From contig JADBXR010000005.1 of assembly GCA_020403425.1 (NCBI GenBank), positions 186,001 through 250,000 on the forward strand: DNA of 64,000 bases, given 5' to 3'. Position 1 is the first letter of the stretch, and every line of letters starts with the position of its first letter. The position numbers and the translations under genes were made by a program. The notes beneath the pieces were generated by a model that was not told the origin of the DNA, did not search any database, and was given only the letters and a program-made list of their open reading frames with translations. Origin of the DNA: Chitinophagaceae bacterium. GTDB taxonomy: Bacteria; Bacteroidota; Bacteroidia; Chitinophagales; Chitinophagaceae. Below are positions 17,046 through 26,100 of the stretch, one piece after another.

Positions 17046-17924
17046 TTAATTTCTTTTATCCAATCCCCAGGTAAGTTTACTACGCAGTGTAGATAAAAAA
17101 CTATTCTCGTTCAGTCTGATCAGGTTCACCCCGAATTTTTCGCGGCGGATGGCCAGTTGGATACTCTTGTTCACGATCTCGCGGCGTGCATCCAGGGCAC
17201 AGATCACCTGGTCGGCCCTGCTCTCCACTTCGAATGAGATCACGTTGGTATCCGGTACAATGATGGGGCGCACATTCAGGTTATGCGGCGCCACTGGGGT
17301 GATCACAAAACAGGCTGTTTCGGGGAACATGATGGGACCATTACAGCTCATGCTGTACCCGGTTGACCCGGTGGGTGTGGATACGATCAACCCATCGGCC
17401 CAATACGTATTCAGGAACTCGCCGTTCAGGTAGGTATGGATCTTCACCATGGGCGAGATATCCCTTTTATGGATAGCAAACTCATTCAGGGCAAAAGGGG
17501 TTTCACCAAACAGGGGCAGGTTCGATTCCAGGTGTATGAGCGATCTTTTATCGATCAGGTAGGTCCTGTTCACCAACGCGTCCACCGCACTGGCCAGTTC
17601 TTCCTTGCTGATGCTGGCCAAAAAACCCAGCCTGCCGAAATTGATGCCCAGGATGGGGATGTTCTTATTTTTTACCAGGGTCACCGTATCGAGCAAAGTG
17701 CCATCTCCACCCAGACTGATGAGGCAGTCGATCGGCTCTTCCAGCTCATCTGAACTGGCAAAAGGTGTCAGTTTCTCCTGCAGGTGGGCCGGTAAGGTGA
17801 ACTGGTTCAGTAACTGGTGGTAGATCAGGATATTGATTTCGTAGCGGGTCAGTTCTTCCAGCAATACCAGCAAAGGGTTCTCCTGTTCAAAATCAAGACC
17901 ACGGCTGTAGATAGCTACTTTCAT
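17046..17924 (-). CDS. nadK: NAD kinase
   Basis: A 292-residue ATP-NAD kinase that makes NADP. The catalytic/phosphate-binding G72-G-D74-G is in SLGGDGTLLDTV; NFGRLGFL and the NAD-binding loop STPTGSTGYSMS are present. It is the first gene of the DUF6089-uppS-bamA direction and lies 77 nt after the Omp85-like gene, a gap filled by an AT-rich fold-back sequence. Confidence 0.96.
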   Translation of the reverse strand: MKVAIYSRGLDFEQENPLLVLLEELTRYEINILIYHQLLNQFTLPAHLQEKLTPFASSDELEEPIDCLISLGGDGTLLDTVTLVKNKNIPILGINFGRLGFLASISKEELASAVDALVNRTYLIDKRSLIHLESNLPLFGETPFALNEFAIHKRDISPMVKIHTYLNGEFLNTYWADGLIVSTPTGSTGYSMSCNGPIMFPETACFVITPVAPHNLNVRPIIVPDTNVISFEVESRADQVICALDARREIVNKSIQLAIRREKFGVNLIRLNENSFLSTLRSKLTWGLDKRN

Positions 17925-17929
17925 TGAAG

Positions 17930-18001
17930 AATTTGAAAATTTGAAGACCTGTGATTGGACAACTCAGCGGCACTGCCAAATCACCTGATTCTCAAATCGA
18001 T
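17930..18001. repeat. AT-rich TTTGAAAA-type intergenic sequence
   Basis: The gap upstream of nadK holds AATTTGAAAATTTGAAG at its left end and TGATTCTCAAATCGATTT at its right end; GAATTTGA-like and TCAAATC-like segments could pair imperfectly. It resembles the array at 9199-9278 but is more degenerate. Confidence 0.45.
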
Positions 18002-19435
18002 TTAAAAATCGTTTCTCGTCTGTAAATATAAGCCATCCTTGCCCAGCTGGTTAAAGCTATACTCGATTTTAAACACAAAATCGTAGATGGAAACGATATC
18101 CATGCCAAAACCCCAGGTTCGCAGTAACTTGTTATTCAACGTGTTACTAATGTTCGGCGTGGGATTATACGCATATCCCAGGTCGCTATAGGCCTTCAGG
18201 AAAATGCGGAAAGGGATCTTGTCATGGGTCTTGCTGGGAAAGGGGTTGCGTAGGATAAATGAAAGAACCTGTTTGTGAACCGTGGTCTTTAAGGCTGCGC
18301 CCAGCATACCATCCACTACATTGTACTCAAGACCACGCATCTGGTAAAAACCATAACCCAGCAGTCGCTCGTTCACAAAATAGTTCCGGAAAGGTGCTTT
18401 GGCAATACCCAGACCTTCCAGATGAAGGAAACTGGTTTTGGTGAACGGTAACGTGTATACGGCTCTTGCCCCCAGTTGCCAGAAACCGACGGTATTATCC
18501 AGCCCACGGCGGTACAGGTTTCCCTCGAACAGGAACCCTTTGGTCGGGTAAGGGATATAGTCTACATTATAGTATTTATACTGGTAACTGAAATCCACGA
18601 AACGCAGGCGTGTACGGTTATCTGGAAAATAATTGGGATTGATCTTCAGAACGGTATCTGCCACCTGCTCATCATTATATGATACCCTGAAATAATGCCT
18701 TTGCTTTACATCCGGTCGGAATGAGTAGGTAAAGTCGAAACGAAGCGCTTTTTTGGCAATACCTTCCTGTTTGTAAAAAAGCTGTTTATTATCGCCCGTG
18801 GCATAGTTGATCTCTTTCTGAGTGGCCGAAATAATGCCCACGTTAAAGCCCTGTTTCAGTTTCCGGTCAAAAAAAGGCAGGTTATACCGCAGGGTAAGCT
18901 GTTGGGTGTACCCATTGATCACCCAGATATCCAGGTTATCGTTACGGCCGGTGATATTGTTCTGGGTGAACTTTATCCCGTAGTTCACCCTTTCCAGGCT
19001 GCGCTTCTGTTCAACCCACCACTGGTTGAAATTTCGGTCGACCAGTCTGAAATAAGGAAGCGGAAAAAAATACCAGCGCTCCTTAAGATCCACCTGTACC
19101 TGCAATACGTTTCCCTTACGCGAGGCCACATATACATCCACATCCACGAACAGGCTGGTGTTCATGAGTTGTTGTTTGGCAAGTACCAGTTGCTCCTCCA
19201 TACCACCCTCTGTAAAACGGCTGCCTTTCACAAAAGGCAGTTCGCGGGTAACGATAAAGATCTTGGTGCGTTTGTTCCCGGTGATGACGATATCGCCCAC
19301 CATGACCGGCCGATTTTCGGGGGCGATGGTATCGGGCCGCGGCAAAGCAGAGGAGTCGGGTAAATATTGGGCATTGAGGGGTAACACAGATCCTACATAC
19401 ACCACCAGTAAAACAAAAACACGCGATAACCTCAT
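18002..19435 (-). CDS. Omp85-like outer-membrane protein with one POTRA domain
   Basis: A 477-residue protein: signal peptide (1-22), one POTRA-like domain at about 45-120 (starts VGDIVITGNKRTKIFIVTREL), then a predicted barrel of many amphipathic strands ending in KDGLYLQTRNDF. It belongs to the BamA/surface-antigen superfamily but has only one POTRA and lacks a BamA-length domain array. Such short Omp85 proteins are common beside bamA in Bacteroidota; partners and cargo are not known. The C-terminal residue Phe is typical of barrel proteins. Confidence 0.82.
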   Translation of the reverse strand: MRLSRVFVLLVVYVGSVLPLNAQYLPDSSALPRPDTIAPENRPVMVGDIVITGNKRTKIFIVTRELPFVKGSRFTEGGMEEQLVLAKQQLMNTSLFVDVDVYVASRKGNVLQVQVDLKERWYFFPLPYFRLVDRNFNQWWVEQKRSLERVNYGIKFTQNNITGRNDNLDIWVINGYTQQLTLRYNLPFFDRKLKQGFNVGIISATQKEINYATGDNKQLFYKQEGIAKKALRFDFTYSFRPDVKQRHYFRVSYNDEQVADTVLKINPNYFPDNRTRLRFVDFSYQYKYYNVDYIPYPTKGFLFEGNLYRRGLDNTVGFWQLGARAVYTLPFTKTSFLHLEGLGIAKAPFRNYFVNERLLGYGFYQMRGLEYNVVDGMLGAALKTTVHKQVLSFILRNPFPSKTHDKIPFRIFLKAYSDLGYAYNPTPNISNTLNNKLLRTWGFGMDIVSIYDFVFKIEYSFNQLGKDGLYLQTRNDF

Positions 19436-19551
19436 CTGCAGAATTCAATTGATAATTGCGGTAAAAATAGGGGGAATGGGGAATATCGGACCAGGAATAT
19501 GTGTATATCTGTTCAAGCCAGTGAAAACAGCTATACGGCCTTGTATTCGCT

Positions 19552-20211
19552 TTACATATTCAGGTAAGAAAGCAGGTGGTTATAATTTTCTTTGAGTTCG
19601 TTGGTATAGGTCTCTTCACCGAAATAATAACGAACAGCATAATCGTAACGCTGGAAGGTGGCCACAATATCCGATACCTCGATCTTGTTCACTTTCAGCG
19701 TGATCACTACCAGGCCCGTATCAGGTTCTGTGTAGGTATTGAGCTGTGTGATATAGGCATCGTTGGTCTCTACCAGACGGTTCACCTCACCAAATGAGAA
19801 ATTTCGCTTCTCGGTTTCCAGTACAATGATACCGCCCTTGTCGTCATTGCCCACAAAGGAAGAGAGCCTTCTGAGCAGGTCGCGGGCCGTGATCACACCC
19901 GACAGTTCCGATTGTGCCGTGATCACGGGCAATAAGGATAATTCATGGTCAGCGATGATCCGAAGGGCCGACAGGAAATATTCATCGCCTTTTACAGAAA
20001 CCTTTTGCAGCGATGATTCCATAGTGGCTACCAGGTTACCCTCATCAGCATCGAGAAGATCGTCCTTACTGATCAGGCCGGCATATTTTTCTTCACTCAA
20101 TACCGGCAGATGCAATACATCGTATTCGTCCATCAGCTGCAGGGCAAGGGATATCTTATCAAACAGGTTGATAGCGGGAAAACCGGAATTAATGAGTTGC
20201 GATGCCAGCAT
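19552..20211 (-). CDS. CBS-domain protein
   Basis: A 219-residue soluble protein. Two CBS motifs fill residues 1-125 (DKISLALQLMDEYDVLHLPVL and the second copy ending SGVITARDLLRRLSSF). The remainder (130-219) resembles an ACT-like small ligand domain with FSFGEVNRLVETNDAYI and VVITLKVNKIEVSDIVATF. CBS pairs bind adenosine nucleotides; no enzyme domain is attached, so a regulatory role is likely. It is between the Omp85-like gene and an alpha/beta hydrolase in the same direction. Confidence 0.85.
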   Translation of the reverse strand: MLASQLINSGFPAINLFDKISLALQLMDEYDVLHLPVLSEEKYAGLISKDDLLDADEGNLVATMESSLQKVSVKGDEYFLSALRIIADHELSLLPVITAQSELSGVITARDLLRRLSSFVGNDDKGGIIVLETEKRNFSFGEVNRLVETNDAYITQLNTYTEPDTGLVVITLKVNKIEVSDIVATFQRYDYAVRYYFGEETYTNELKENYNHLLSYLNM

Positions 20212-20257
20212 CTGTTCTTTTCTGCATATACGCTGCCAGCCAGGCCAGGGTTTCCGG

Positions 20258-21019
20258 CTATGACTTCAGCTTGTTTAAAAAACCTTCGAGTATCCTGTTG
20301 AATTCATCAGGAACTTCCATCATTGGGGCGTGACCGCATTTGTCCACAAAATGCAGTTCACTGTTCGGGATCAGTCGGTTGAACTCCCGGCCTACGAACG
20401 GCGGGGTAATGGTATCATTGTTACCCCAGATCAGACAGGTGGGCTGTTTGATCTGGTTCAATTCTTCGCCCAGGTTATTCCGGATAGCGCTTTTGGCCAG
20501 TGCAATGATCTTGATCACTTTTAAACGGTTGTTGGTGATCTCGAACACTTCGTCCACCAGTTCCTTGGTTGCCGTTGCCGGGTCGTAGAAAGTGACCTGT
20601 GTTTTCTTTTTGATGTATTCGTAGTCGCCACGTTTGGGATAACTGTCGCCCATACCATTCTCGAACAAACCACTGCTTCCGGTAAGGATCAGCGATTTGA
20701 TGCGCTCCGGATGTTTGAGGATGTGTACCAGCGCCACATGTCCCCCCAGAGAGTTTCCCAAGAGGTGAATATTCCTATAGTCTCTCGTTTCGATGAATTT
20801 CTGTACGTGTTTTTCAAGCCCTCCCACCGATGTGTGAAAAATATCCAGGTCGAACAAAGGCAGCAATGGAACCACCACTTTGTAATTTCCTTTGAAATGT
20901 TCGATCAGATCCTTGAAATTACTTAATGCGCCAAATAAGCCATGTAATAAGATCAGTGGCTCACCTTCTCCTACTTCAATAAACTTAAACTTATCCTGTT
21001 GTTTTATCTCGTAATTCAT
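20258..21019 (-). CDS. Alpha/beta hydrolase
   Basis: A 253-residue alpha/beta-fold hydrolase. The oxyanion-hole motif is LLHGLFG (residues 24-30), the nucleophile elbow is G88-N-S90-L-G-G, and the late His is in CGHAPMMEVPDEF. No signal peptide. Lid residues 120-160 are charged. Substrate class (ester, C-C bond or peroxidase-like) cannot be told; the overall look is of the MhpC/BioH type. Confidence 0.88.
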   Translation of the reverse strand: MNYEIKQQDKFKFIEVGEGEPLILLHGLFGALSNFKDLIEHFKGNYKVVVPLLPLFDLDIFHTSVGGLEKHVQKFIETRDYRNIHLLGNSLGGHVALVHILKHPERIKSLILTGSSGLFENGMGDSYPKRGDYEYIKKKTQVTFYDPATATKELVDEVFEITNNRLKVIKIIALAKSAIRNNLGEELNQIKQPTCLIWGNNDTITPPFVGREFNRLIPNSELHFVDKCGHAPMMEVPDEFNRILEGFLNKLKS

Positions 21020-21183
21020 TAGTCAATTTCTTATACAGCAGTGATTGGGATCGGTACAAATAAAAGGAAAATCACTCAAATACGAATAAATGAAGAGCCA
21101 CCTTCGTACCGGGCGCTTAGAACCTTTGCTAAAGTACTGATTTTACGGCAAAAACAGGGATAACGGCCCGCGCAGGTTAACTA

Positions 21184-21720
21184 TTATATAATCTTCGCCT
21201 CGACCGCATCGAAGAATACCGACAGTTCTTCGAACATTCCCTTGAAAAAAGGAATTACCACACCGAACAGGTTTATGGCCCTAGGACCCCAGGGTCGTAT
21301 GAAGGCATAGGTATACGATGTATCAAAGGTCTCCGGTTTGATCCAGTGTACCTTCTCCGCATAAAAAAGCACCACGCTGAACAGGGTGGTATATAGCACG
21401 GCATACAAAAGCACGCCACTGAGTTTATTCAGCCATCCCAGCAATACCATTTCCATAGCCGACTGGATGAACATAGCGCCTAATCTAACCAGCAGGATCA
21501 CTGCGATCATCACAAAGAGGAACGACAGGAATGGTAGCCAGGTGGCAGATATCTGTGTGCTCTCTTTCAGCCATTCCGCCACCAGGGTGGAGAATTTCAT
21601 GGCAGCTGCCAATCCTATGAGGATGCCCAGCAATGAGAAGACAGCCACCACGAACCCGTTGCGGAAGCCCTTGATCACAGCAAGGATCATCAGTACAAGG
21701 AAAATGACATCTATCAGCAT
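21184..21720 (-). CDS. CvpA family membrane protein
   Basis: A 178-residue protein with four hydrophobic segments. The opening DVIFLVLMILAVIKGFRNGF is the CvpA/colicin V production signature. Homologs are inner-membrane proteins linked with envelope stress tolerance. It starts 46 nt after the yqeY stop and may be in one transcript with yqeY and gldC. Confidence 0.85.
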   Translation of the reverse strand: MLIDVIFLVLMILAVIKGFRNGFVVAVFSLLGILIGLAAAMKFSTLVAEWLKESTQISATWLPFLSFLFVMIAVILLVRLGAMFIQSAMEMVLLGWLNKLSGVLLYAVLYTTLFSVVLFYAEKVHWIKPETFDTSYTYAFIRPWGPRAINLFGVVIPFFKGMFEELSVFFDAVEAKII

Positions 21721-21766
21721 AAGAGAAGGGGGATGCCATCACCTGTGGCAGGCTCCCCTTGGTCTG

Positions 21767-22219
21767 TTACTTGTTCAATAATTCTTTCACGGTTGCCGCC
21801 ACTGCTTTTCCATCCGCCTTACCGGCCAGCTGTTTGGAGGCAACGCCCATTACCTTACCCATATCCTGCGGACCTGCGGCACCCAGTTCGGCAATAATGG
21901 CTGCAACGGCCTGCTGTAATTCGGCCTCACTTAATTGTGCAGGCAGGAATCTTTCAATAACCGCTATCTCCTCTGATTCTTTGGCGGCAAGGTCCGCACG
22001 GTTTTGCTGGGTATAGATCTCCAGTGAATCCTTGCGCGATTTCACCAGCTTTTGCAACAGCTTCAGCTCGCCATCTTCTGTTACCTGGCCATTGGCCCCG
22101 GGCTCTGTTTTGGCCTTGATGATCTCAGCTTTAATGGCACGTAAACCCCGAAGAAGGGCTTCGTCTTTGGCTTTCATGGCATCTTTCATCTGTGCCATTA
22201 CTTTTTCCTCTAAACTCAT
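21767..22219 (-). CDS. GatB/YqeY domain-containing protein
   Basis: A 150-residue YqeY-family protein, homologous to the C-terminal tRNA-binding tail of GatB. Diagnostic features are the charged N-terminal helix (KDAMKAKDEALLRGLRAIKA), the ERFLPAQLSEAEL segment and GPQDMGKVMGVASKQL near the end. It may bind tRNA, but its physiological role is not settled. The gene is 10 nt downstream of gldC. Confidence 0.93.
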   Translation of the reverse strand: MSLEEKVMAQMKDAMKAKDEALLRGLRAIKAEIIKAKTEPGANGQVTEDGELKLLQKLVKSRKDSLEIYTQQNRADLAAKESEEIAVIERFLPAQLSEAELQQAVAAIIAELGAAGPQDMGKVMGVASKQLAGKADGKAVAATVKELLNK

Positions 22220-22229
22220 ATCTACTATT

Positions 22230-22574
22230 TTATTGGTTCTCTTTTACCTGGCTTTCCCTGAATTTCCTGTAGAACTCCTTAGCGAAAGCCTTCATATCTT
22301 CCACCAACTCTTTTTGCTGAGTGGCCCGCATATACGTATCGGCCATACCCATGAAGGTCTGGTAATAAAAATCGGCCATCTCATCCACCATCATTTCCTT
22401 GGTCCAGAGATCGATGCGGAGGGCGCTTTTATCGGCCCCGTCCCAGAAAGCCACCATCATTGATTTGGCCTGCTGCATCATATCTGCGGTGCTGTCGCTG
22501 GCATTCCATTGGATCTGTTGCGGCACTTTGTTCTCATCTAATTCGATCTCTATCGAGATATTCGATCTATGCAT
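22230..22574 (-). CDS. gldC: Gliding motility-associated protein GldC
   Basis: A 114-residue soluble protein, from the ATG at 22574 (MHRSNISIEIELDENKVP). It matches GldC through DENKVPQQIQWNASD, LRIDLWTKEMMVDEM and a helical tail. A -7 element at 22605-22612 lies between this ATG and a longer in-frame start, which supports the shorter protein. GldC is found broadly in Bacteroidota, including non-gliding ones, so it does not prove motility. Confidence 0.9.
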   Translation of the reverse strand: MHRSNISIEIELDENKVPQQIQWNASDSTADMMQQAKSMMVAFWDGADKSALRIDLWTKEMMVDEMADFYYQTFMGMADTYMRATQQKELVEDMKAFAKEFYRKFRESQVKENQ

Positions 22575-22604
22575 GGTTCTGTAATTTTCGGTTAATCGGA
22601 ACTG

Positions 22605-22612
22605 CAAAAGTA
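22605..22612 (-). promoter_or_regulatory. gldC -7 element
   Basis: TACTTTTG on the minus strand, an exact TAnnTTTG match, 30 nt upstream of the gldC ATG and downstream of the glycosyltransferase stop. Confidence 0.45.
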
Positions 22613-22642
22613 ACAAAACATCGGTTGCGGGGTATCCGGGTA

Positions 22643-23770
22643 TTATTTGGTGGCAGCAAGACCAAGCTCCTGCCATAACTGTTCCGCGGCGTCATCCCAG
22701 CTGAAACGGGCGGCCTGCTCTTTGCCTGCTTCCACCAGTCGGCTGCGCAGCGATTCATCCCGGTATATGTGTAGCATGTGTTTGGCGATCGCATCAGGGT
22801 CAGTGGGATCGGCGTAGAGGGCCGCATTGTCACCTACTTCGGGCATACTACTGGTATTGCTGGTGATTACGGGTACGCCACTCTGCATGGCTTCCAGCAG
22901 CGGCAGACCGAAACCTTCAAAATACGACGGGTATACCAGCGCATAAGCAGCTGCAGTTATGCGGGCCAGCTGCTCATCCGGCTGGTAATCGAGCAGTACC
23001 ACATCGTTCCGGTATTTATAGGTCTTCAGTTTTTCGAGTACATCATCATAACTCCAGGCCAGCCTGCCCACCACCAGCAGTTTCATATTGCTGCGCTGCC
23101 ATTTCTTAAAAAGCGAAAAAGCTTTCAGCAGGTTCAGCAGGTTCTTACGGGGATGGATGCCCCCTGTAAACAGAAAATACTCTGTCCCATCCGAGTAGGT
23201 TTGTTTCACCTCTTCCTTCTCCTGCCAGGAGATAGGGGTAAAAATGTTGCGCGCCGCCCCTTTCACCACTTTGATCTTCTCTGCCGATACCGGGTATTTT
23301 TCCAGGATATCCGATCTCGTGAAATCCGATACCGCAACCACTGTCCTGGCTTTTTTTAGAAAAGCAGCGGTAAAAAGCTGGTAATAGTGCCGGTGATACC
23401 AGGGAAGGAACTGCGGATAATGGCGAAAAGCCAGGTCGTGCACCAGCAAAACCTGCGGAATAGCAGTGGTCAGGCTGGCAAAACCGAAAGGTTGCAACCA
23501 CACATCTGCTTTCTTTCTCCGTAATGCCATGGGCGCTGCCACATCGTACCAGTATTTGAATGCAAGCGGATGACGTGCCTGAGGCGGCACAACCAGTGGC
23601 GTAATATTTTCTGCGTAAACAAACTTTTGATCGTATGCCCGGTCAAACAGGAAAATGAACTCATGTTCAGGATGTTGTTTGACCATCCGGCTCAGGATCT
23701 CATGGGCAGAATGACCATAGCCTTCCAGTTGGCCATTCTGCAGGAATATGGTGTTGACAGCGATCCGCAT
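22643..23770 (-). CDS. Glycosyltransferase family 4 protein
   Basis: A 375-residue GT-B retaining glycosyltransferase, from MRIAVNTIFLQNGQLEG at 23770; the next upstream frame start is excluded by a -7 element at 23777-23784. The C-terminal nucleotide-sugar site is clear: YPSYFEGFGLPLLEAMQSG contains the E-x7-E pair, followed by SNTSSMPEVG. The N-terminal acceptor half has a GGIHPRKNLLNLLKAF segment that opens the donor domain. No other polysaccharide genes are nearby, so acceptor and polymer are unknown. Confidence 0.92.
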   Translation of the reverse strand: MRIAVNTIFLQNGQLEGYGHSAHEILSRMVKQHPEHEFIFLFDRAYDQKFVYAENITPLVVPPQARHPLAFKYWYDVAAPMALRRKKADVWLQPFGFASLTTAIPQVLLVHDLAFRHYPQFLPWYHRHYYQLFTAAFLKKARTVVAVSDFTRSDILEKYPVSAEKIKVVKGAARNIFTPISWQEKEEVKQTYSDGTEYFLFTGGIHPRKNLLNLLKAFSLFKKWQRSNMKLLVVGRLAWSYDDVLEKLKTYKYRNDVVLLDYQPDEQLARITAAAYALVYPSYFEGFGLPLLEAMQSGVPVITSNTSSMPEVGDNAALYADPTDPDAIAKHMLHIYRDESLRSRLVEAGKEQAARFSWDDAAEQLWQELGLAATK

Positions 23771-23776
23771 CTTCTG

Positions 23777-23784
23777 CAAAAGTA
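23777..23784 (-). promoter_or_regulatory. Glycosyltransferase -7 element, near-leaderless
   Basis: TACTTTTG on the minus strand, exact TAnnTTTG, ending 6 nt before the ATG at 23770. Confidence 0.5.
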
Positions 23785-23862
23785 GGTGACGCTGCCCCAA
23801 AACTGTTAAAATACATAAGCGAAATTAAAATGTGTTCGTTTTTGCCGAACATTGTGCCAGTT

Positions 23863-25002
23863 ATGAGAAAACATTTCTTCCTGCTCAGTTTCCTGTTCGT
23901 TACCGCTGCCAGTGCTTCTGATTCCTTACAGATACAACTTAGCACCAAAACATTTGTCAAGGGTGATACGCTGGAATTCAGGTGCAGTACCCCTTATTTT
24001 TCCGAACTCAAACTGTTGAATGCCACACTGAACGTATGGATCGAGGATATGGAGAGAAGTAAGCGCTGGAAATTCAGGTATCCCATGATCAACGGAGAAG
24101 TGTCCGCCTCACTGGTGATCAGCGATAAGATACCCGATGGCCGTTACGCTGTGAATTTCCTGGTGCAAAGGGGATTTTTTAAAGTACTGGGCCAGATCAT
24201 CGACAATGGCCGGAACGATACGGTCGTCAATTATATGATGATACCGAAGAATAAAAGCGCCAGCTATTTCGATAACGCACAGGTATCGCAGGATGGTAAC
24301 TTCCGTTTAAAAAGTACCCTGTTCGCAGATTCAGCGTTCTTCATTTTTTCTCCACCCAAAAAAGTGCGGAACAATTATCTCTCCATTAAAATAGAAACGC
24401 CGCTGGATTCAGCTTTTTCACCCGTGCTATACAACCGTGACTTCATCACCGTGGGTGATCCCAAAATGCTGCTGTCGAGAAAGACCGATACCGGCAGATA
24501 CCAGTTCCAGTCGGAAGAGCTGCTCGACCCGGGTTTTCTGCCCAATGTAACGGTGGTGTCGAAATTCAAATCCAAAATGCAGCAGTACGATGAGCAGTTC
24601 TCGCGTGGATTGTTCCAGCGCGATGATGCGATGTCGTTCGATGGTATCGAGTCTGACCAGATCGGCCGTTCATTGAGCGTACTGCGTTTTCTTGAGACCA
24701 AAGTGCCTGGTCTGCGCATCGAGACCAACGAAGCCGGCCAGGAGATCGCCAAATGGCGCAATGAGATCGCAGAAATCTATATTGATGAGTTCCGGGTAGA
24801 TTCCACTTCCTACGGGCTTGTATCACCCACAGAGATCGCCATGATCAAAGTGTACCGACCACCTGCGCAGCTATCCAGTTTCTCAGGCGGTGCCGGTGCC
24901 ATTGCCATCTACACCAAAAAAGGCGCTTTTGCCACCAACGGCCGCAACCGCCACAACTTCATCGTTAAGGGTTACACAAAAATTGAAAGCGTCTGGGAGT
25001 AG
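23863..25002 (+). CDS. Secreted MG-like/TonB-plug-like protein without barrel
   Basis: A 379-residue exported protein; ATG at 23863 gives the signal MRKHFFLLSFLFVTAASA. Residues about 22-120 resemble a macroglobulin (MG2) fold: STKTFVKGDTLEFR, then alternating strands and KIPDGRYAVNFLVQRG. The C-terminal 90 residues look like the end of a TonB-receptor plug: YIDEFRVDSTSYGL, a PTEIAMIKVYR strand, and GGAGAIAIYTKKG. There is no beta-barrel after it. Longer Bacteroidota proteins combine these two modules, so this may be a short relative. Function is unknown. Confidence 0.7.
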   Translation: MRKHFFLLSFLFVTAASASDSLQIQLSTKTFVKGDTLEFRCSTPYFSELKLLNATLNVWIEDMERSKRWKFRYPMINGEVSASLVISDKIPDGRYAVNFLVQRGFFKVLGQIIDNGRNDTVVNYMMIPKNKSASYFDNAQVSQDGNFRLKSTLFADSAFFIFSPPKKVRNNYLSIKIETPLDSAFSPVLYNRDFITVGDPKMLLSRKTDTGRYQFQSEELLDPGFLPNVTVVSKFKSKMQQYDEQFSRGLFQRDDAMSFDGIESDQIGRSLSVLRFLETKVPGLRIETNEAGQEIAKWRNEIAEIYIDEFRVDSTSYGLVSPTEIAMIKVYRPPAQLSSFSGGAGAIAIYTKKGAFATNGRNRHNFIVKGYTKIESVWE

Positions 25003-25077
25003 GGAATGATGAATGATGAGCAAGGAATGATGAATGATGAAGTGGACTCCCATTCAACATTCATCATTCCTTGCTCA
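25003..25077. repeat. AATGATGA-type fold-back element between convergent genes
   Basis: The arms 25017-25036 (TGAGCAAGGAATGATGAATG) and 25058-25077 (its exact complement) form a perfect 20-bp inverted repeat with a 21-nt loop. A direct partial copy, GGAATGATGAATGATGAG, precedes it at 25003-25020. No T-run follows on either strand. Confidence 0.85.
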
Positions 25078-25081
25078 ATAT

Positions 25082-25930
25082 TCAATATTCATAAAACCCT
25101 TTGCCGGTTTTTCTGCCCAGTTCTCCGGCGGCTACTTTTTGTTGCTGCAAGGGTGAGGGAGTCAAACGTTCGGGTTTGCCAAGTGCTTCCCAAACGATCT
25201 GGCTAACGCCATAATTGATATCCATCCCAATCAGGTCCATCAGTTTGAACGGGCCCATCTTAAAACCCGATGCTTCCATGACGGCATCCACGGTTGGTAT
25301 ATCAGCATGTCCCTCTTCCACCAGTTTCATGGCCTCAAGGTAATAATGACGGGCAACCCTGTTCACAATAAATCCGGGTGCGTCTTTACATACAACAGCG
25401 GTTTTACCCAGGCTTGCTGCCAAACGGGTGAGGGTATCTATCACACCGGGATCTGTCTTTCCGGTATGGATCACTTCCACCAGTTTCATCAGGGGTGCGG
25501 GATTAAAAAAGTGCATTCCCGCCACACGCTCAGCATGTGGCACTGCCGCTGCAATGGCAGAAACAGCAATGGAAGAAGTATTGGTGGCAAAAATGGTATC
25601 GGGTCTGTTCGCCTGTGCCAGCTGGTTGAACAGGTCGACCTTGGCTTCCTGCTTTTCAACAATGGCTTCGATCACCAGGTCGGCCACGCAATCCGTTACT
25701 GCATTGGTGAATACAAGGCGCCCCATGGTTTGCCCTACCGTGTCGGCATCGATCTTTCCTTTTTCGCTTAGCCACTGCAGGTTTTTTTCAATGGCTGCGC
25801 GGCTTTTTTCAAGCATGGCTGCACTCAGATCAAACTGAATAGTGGTATACCCCGCCAGGGCGGTTACCTGCGCTATGCCACTGCCCATGGTACCCGCACC
25901 GCAAACACAGATGGTTTTGATCGTATGCAT
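25082..25930 (-). CDS. 3-hydroxybutyryl-CoA dehydrogenase
   Basis: A 282-residue 3-hydroxyacyl-CoA dehydrogenase, from MHTIKTICVCGAGTMGSG at 25930. The NAD site is G11-A-G13-T-M-G16; ATNTSSIAVS, the catalytic His in GMHFFNPAPLMKLVEV, and NRVARHYYLEAM complete the family pattern. It oxidises or reduces 3-hydroxyacyl-CoA in the cytoplasm in fatty acid, phenylacetate or butyrate metabolism. It is a lone gene, so the pathway is open (hbd or paaH equivalent). Confidence 0.93.
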   Translation of the reverse strand: MHTIKTICVCGAGTMGSGIAQVTALAGYTTIQFDLSAAMLEKSRAAIEKNLQWLSEKGKIDADTVGQTMGRLVFTNAVTDCVADLVIEAIVEKQEAKVDLFNQLAQANRPDTIFATNTSSIAVSAIAAAVPHAERVAGMHFFNPAPLMKLVEVIHTGKTDPGVIDTLTRLAASLGKTAVVCKDAPGFIVNRVARHYYLEAMKLVEEGHADIPTVDAVMEASGFKMGPFKLMDLIGMDINYGVSQIVWEALGKPERLTPSPLQQQKVAAGELGRKTGKGFYEY

Positions 25931-26100
25931 CCTGTTTTGTTTGCCGTAAAAGTACAGTATTGTCTTTTTCAATGTCGTTCGTACCCTGTCAGAGCGCCTG
26001 ATCCGGTCAAAACAATGCTATTTTCATAAGATACTTACATCTTTTCCACCTACCGGCAAGCAGGGCTGAGCGGGCAGGCGGGTTGTCGTATTTTTACTTC

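Noticed and set aside
22643..23770. Capsule or exopolysaccharide cluster around the glycosyltransferase
   Set aside because: It is a single glycosyltransferase; flanking genes are gldC and an envelope protein, with no flippase, polymerase or sugar-nucleotide genes.
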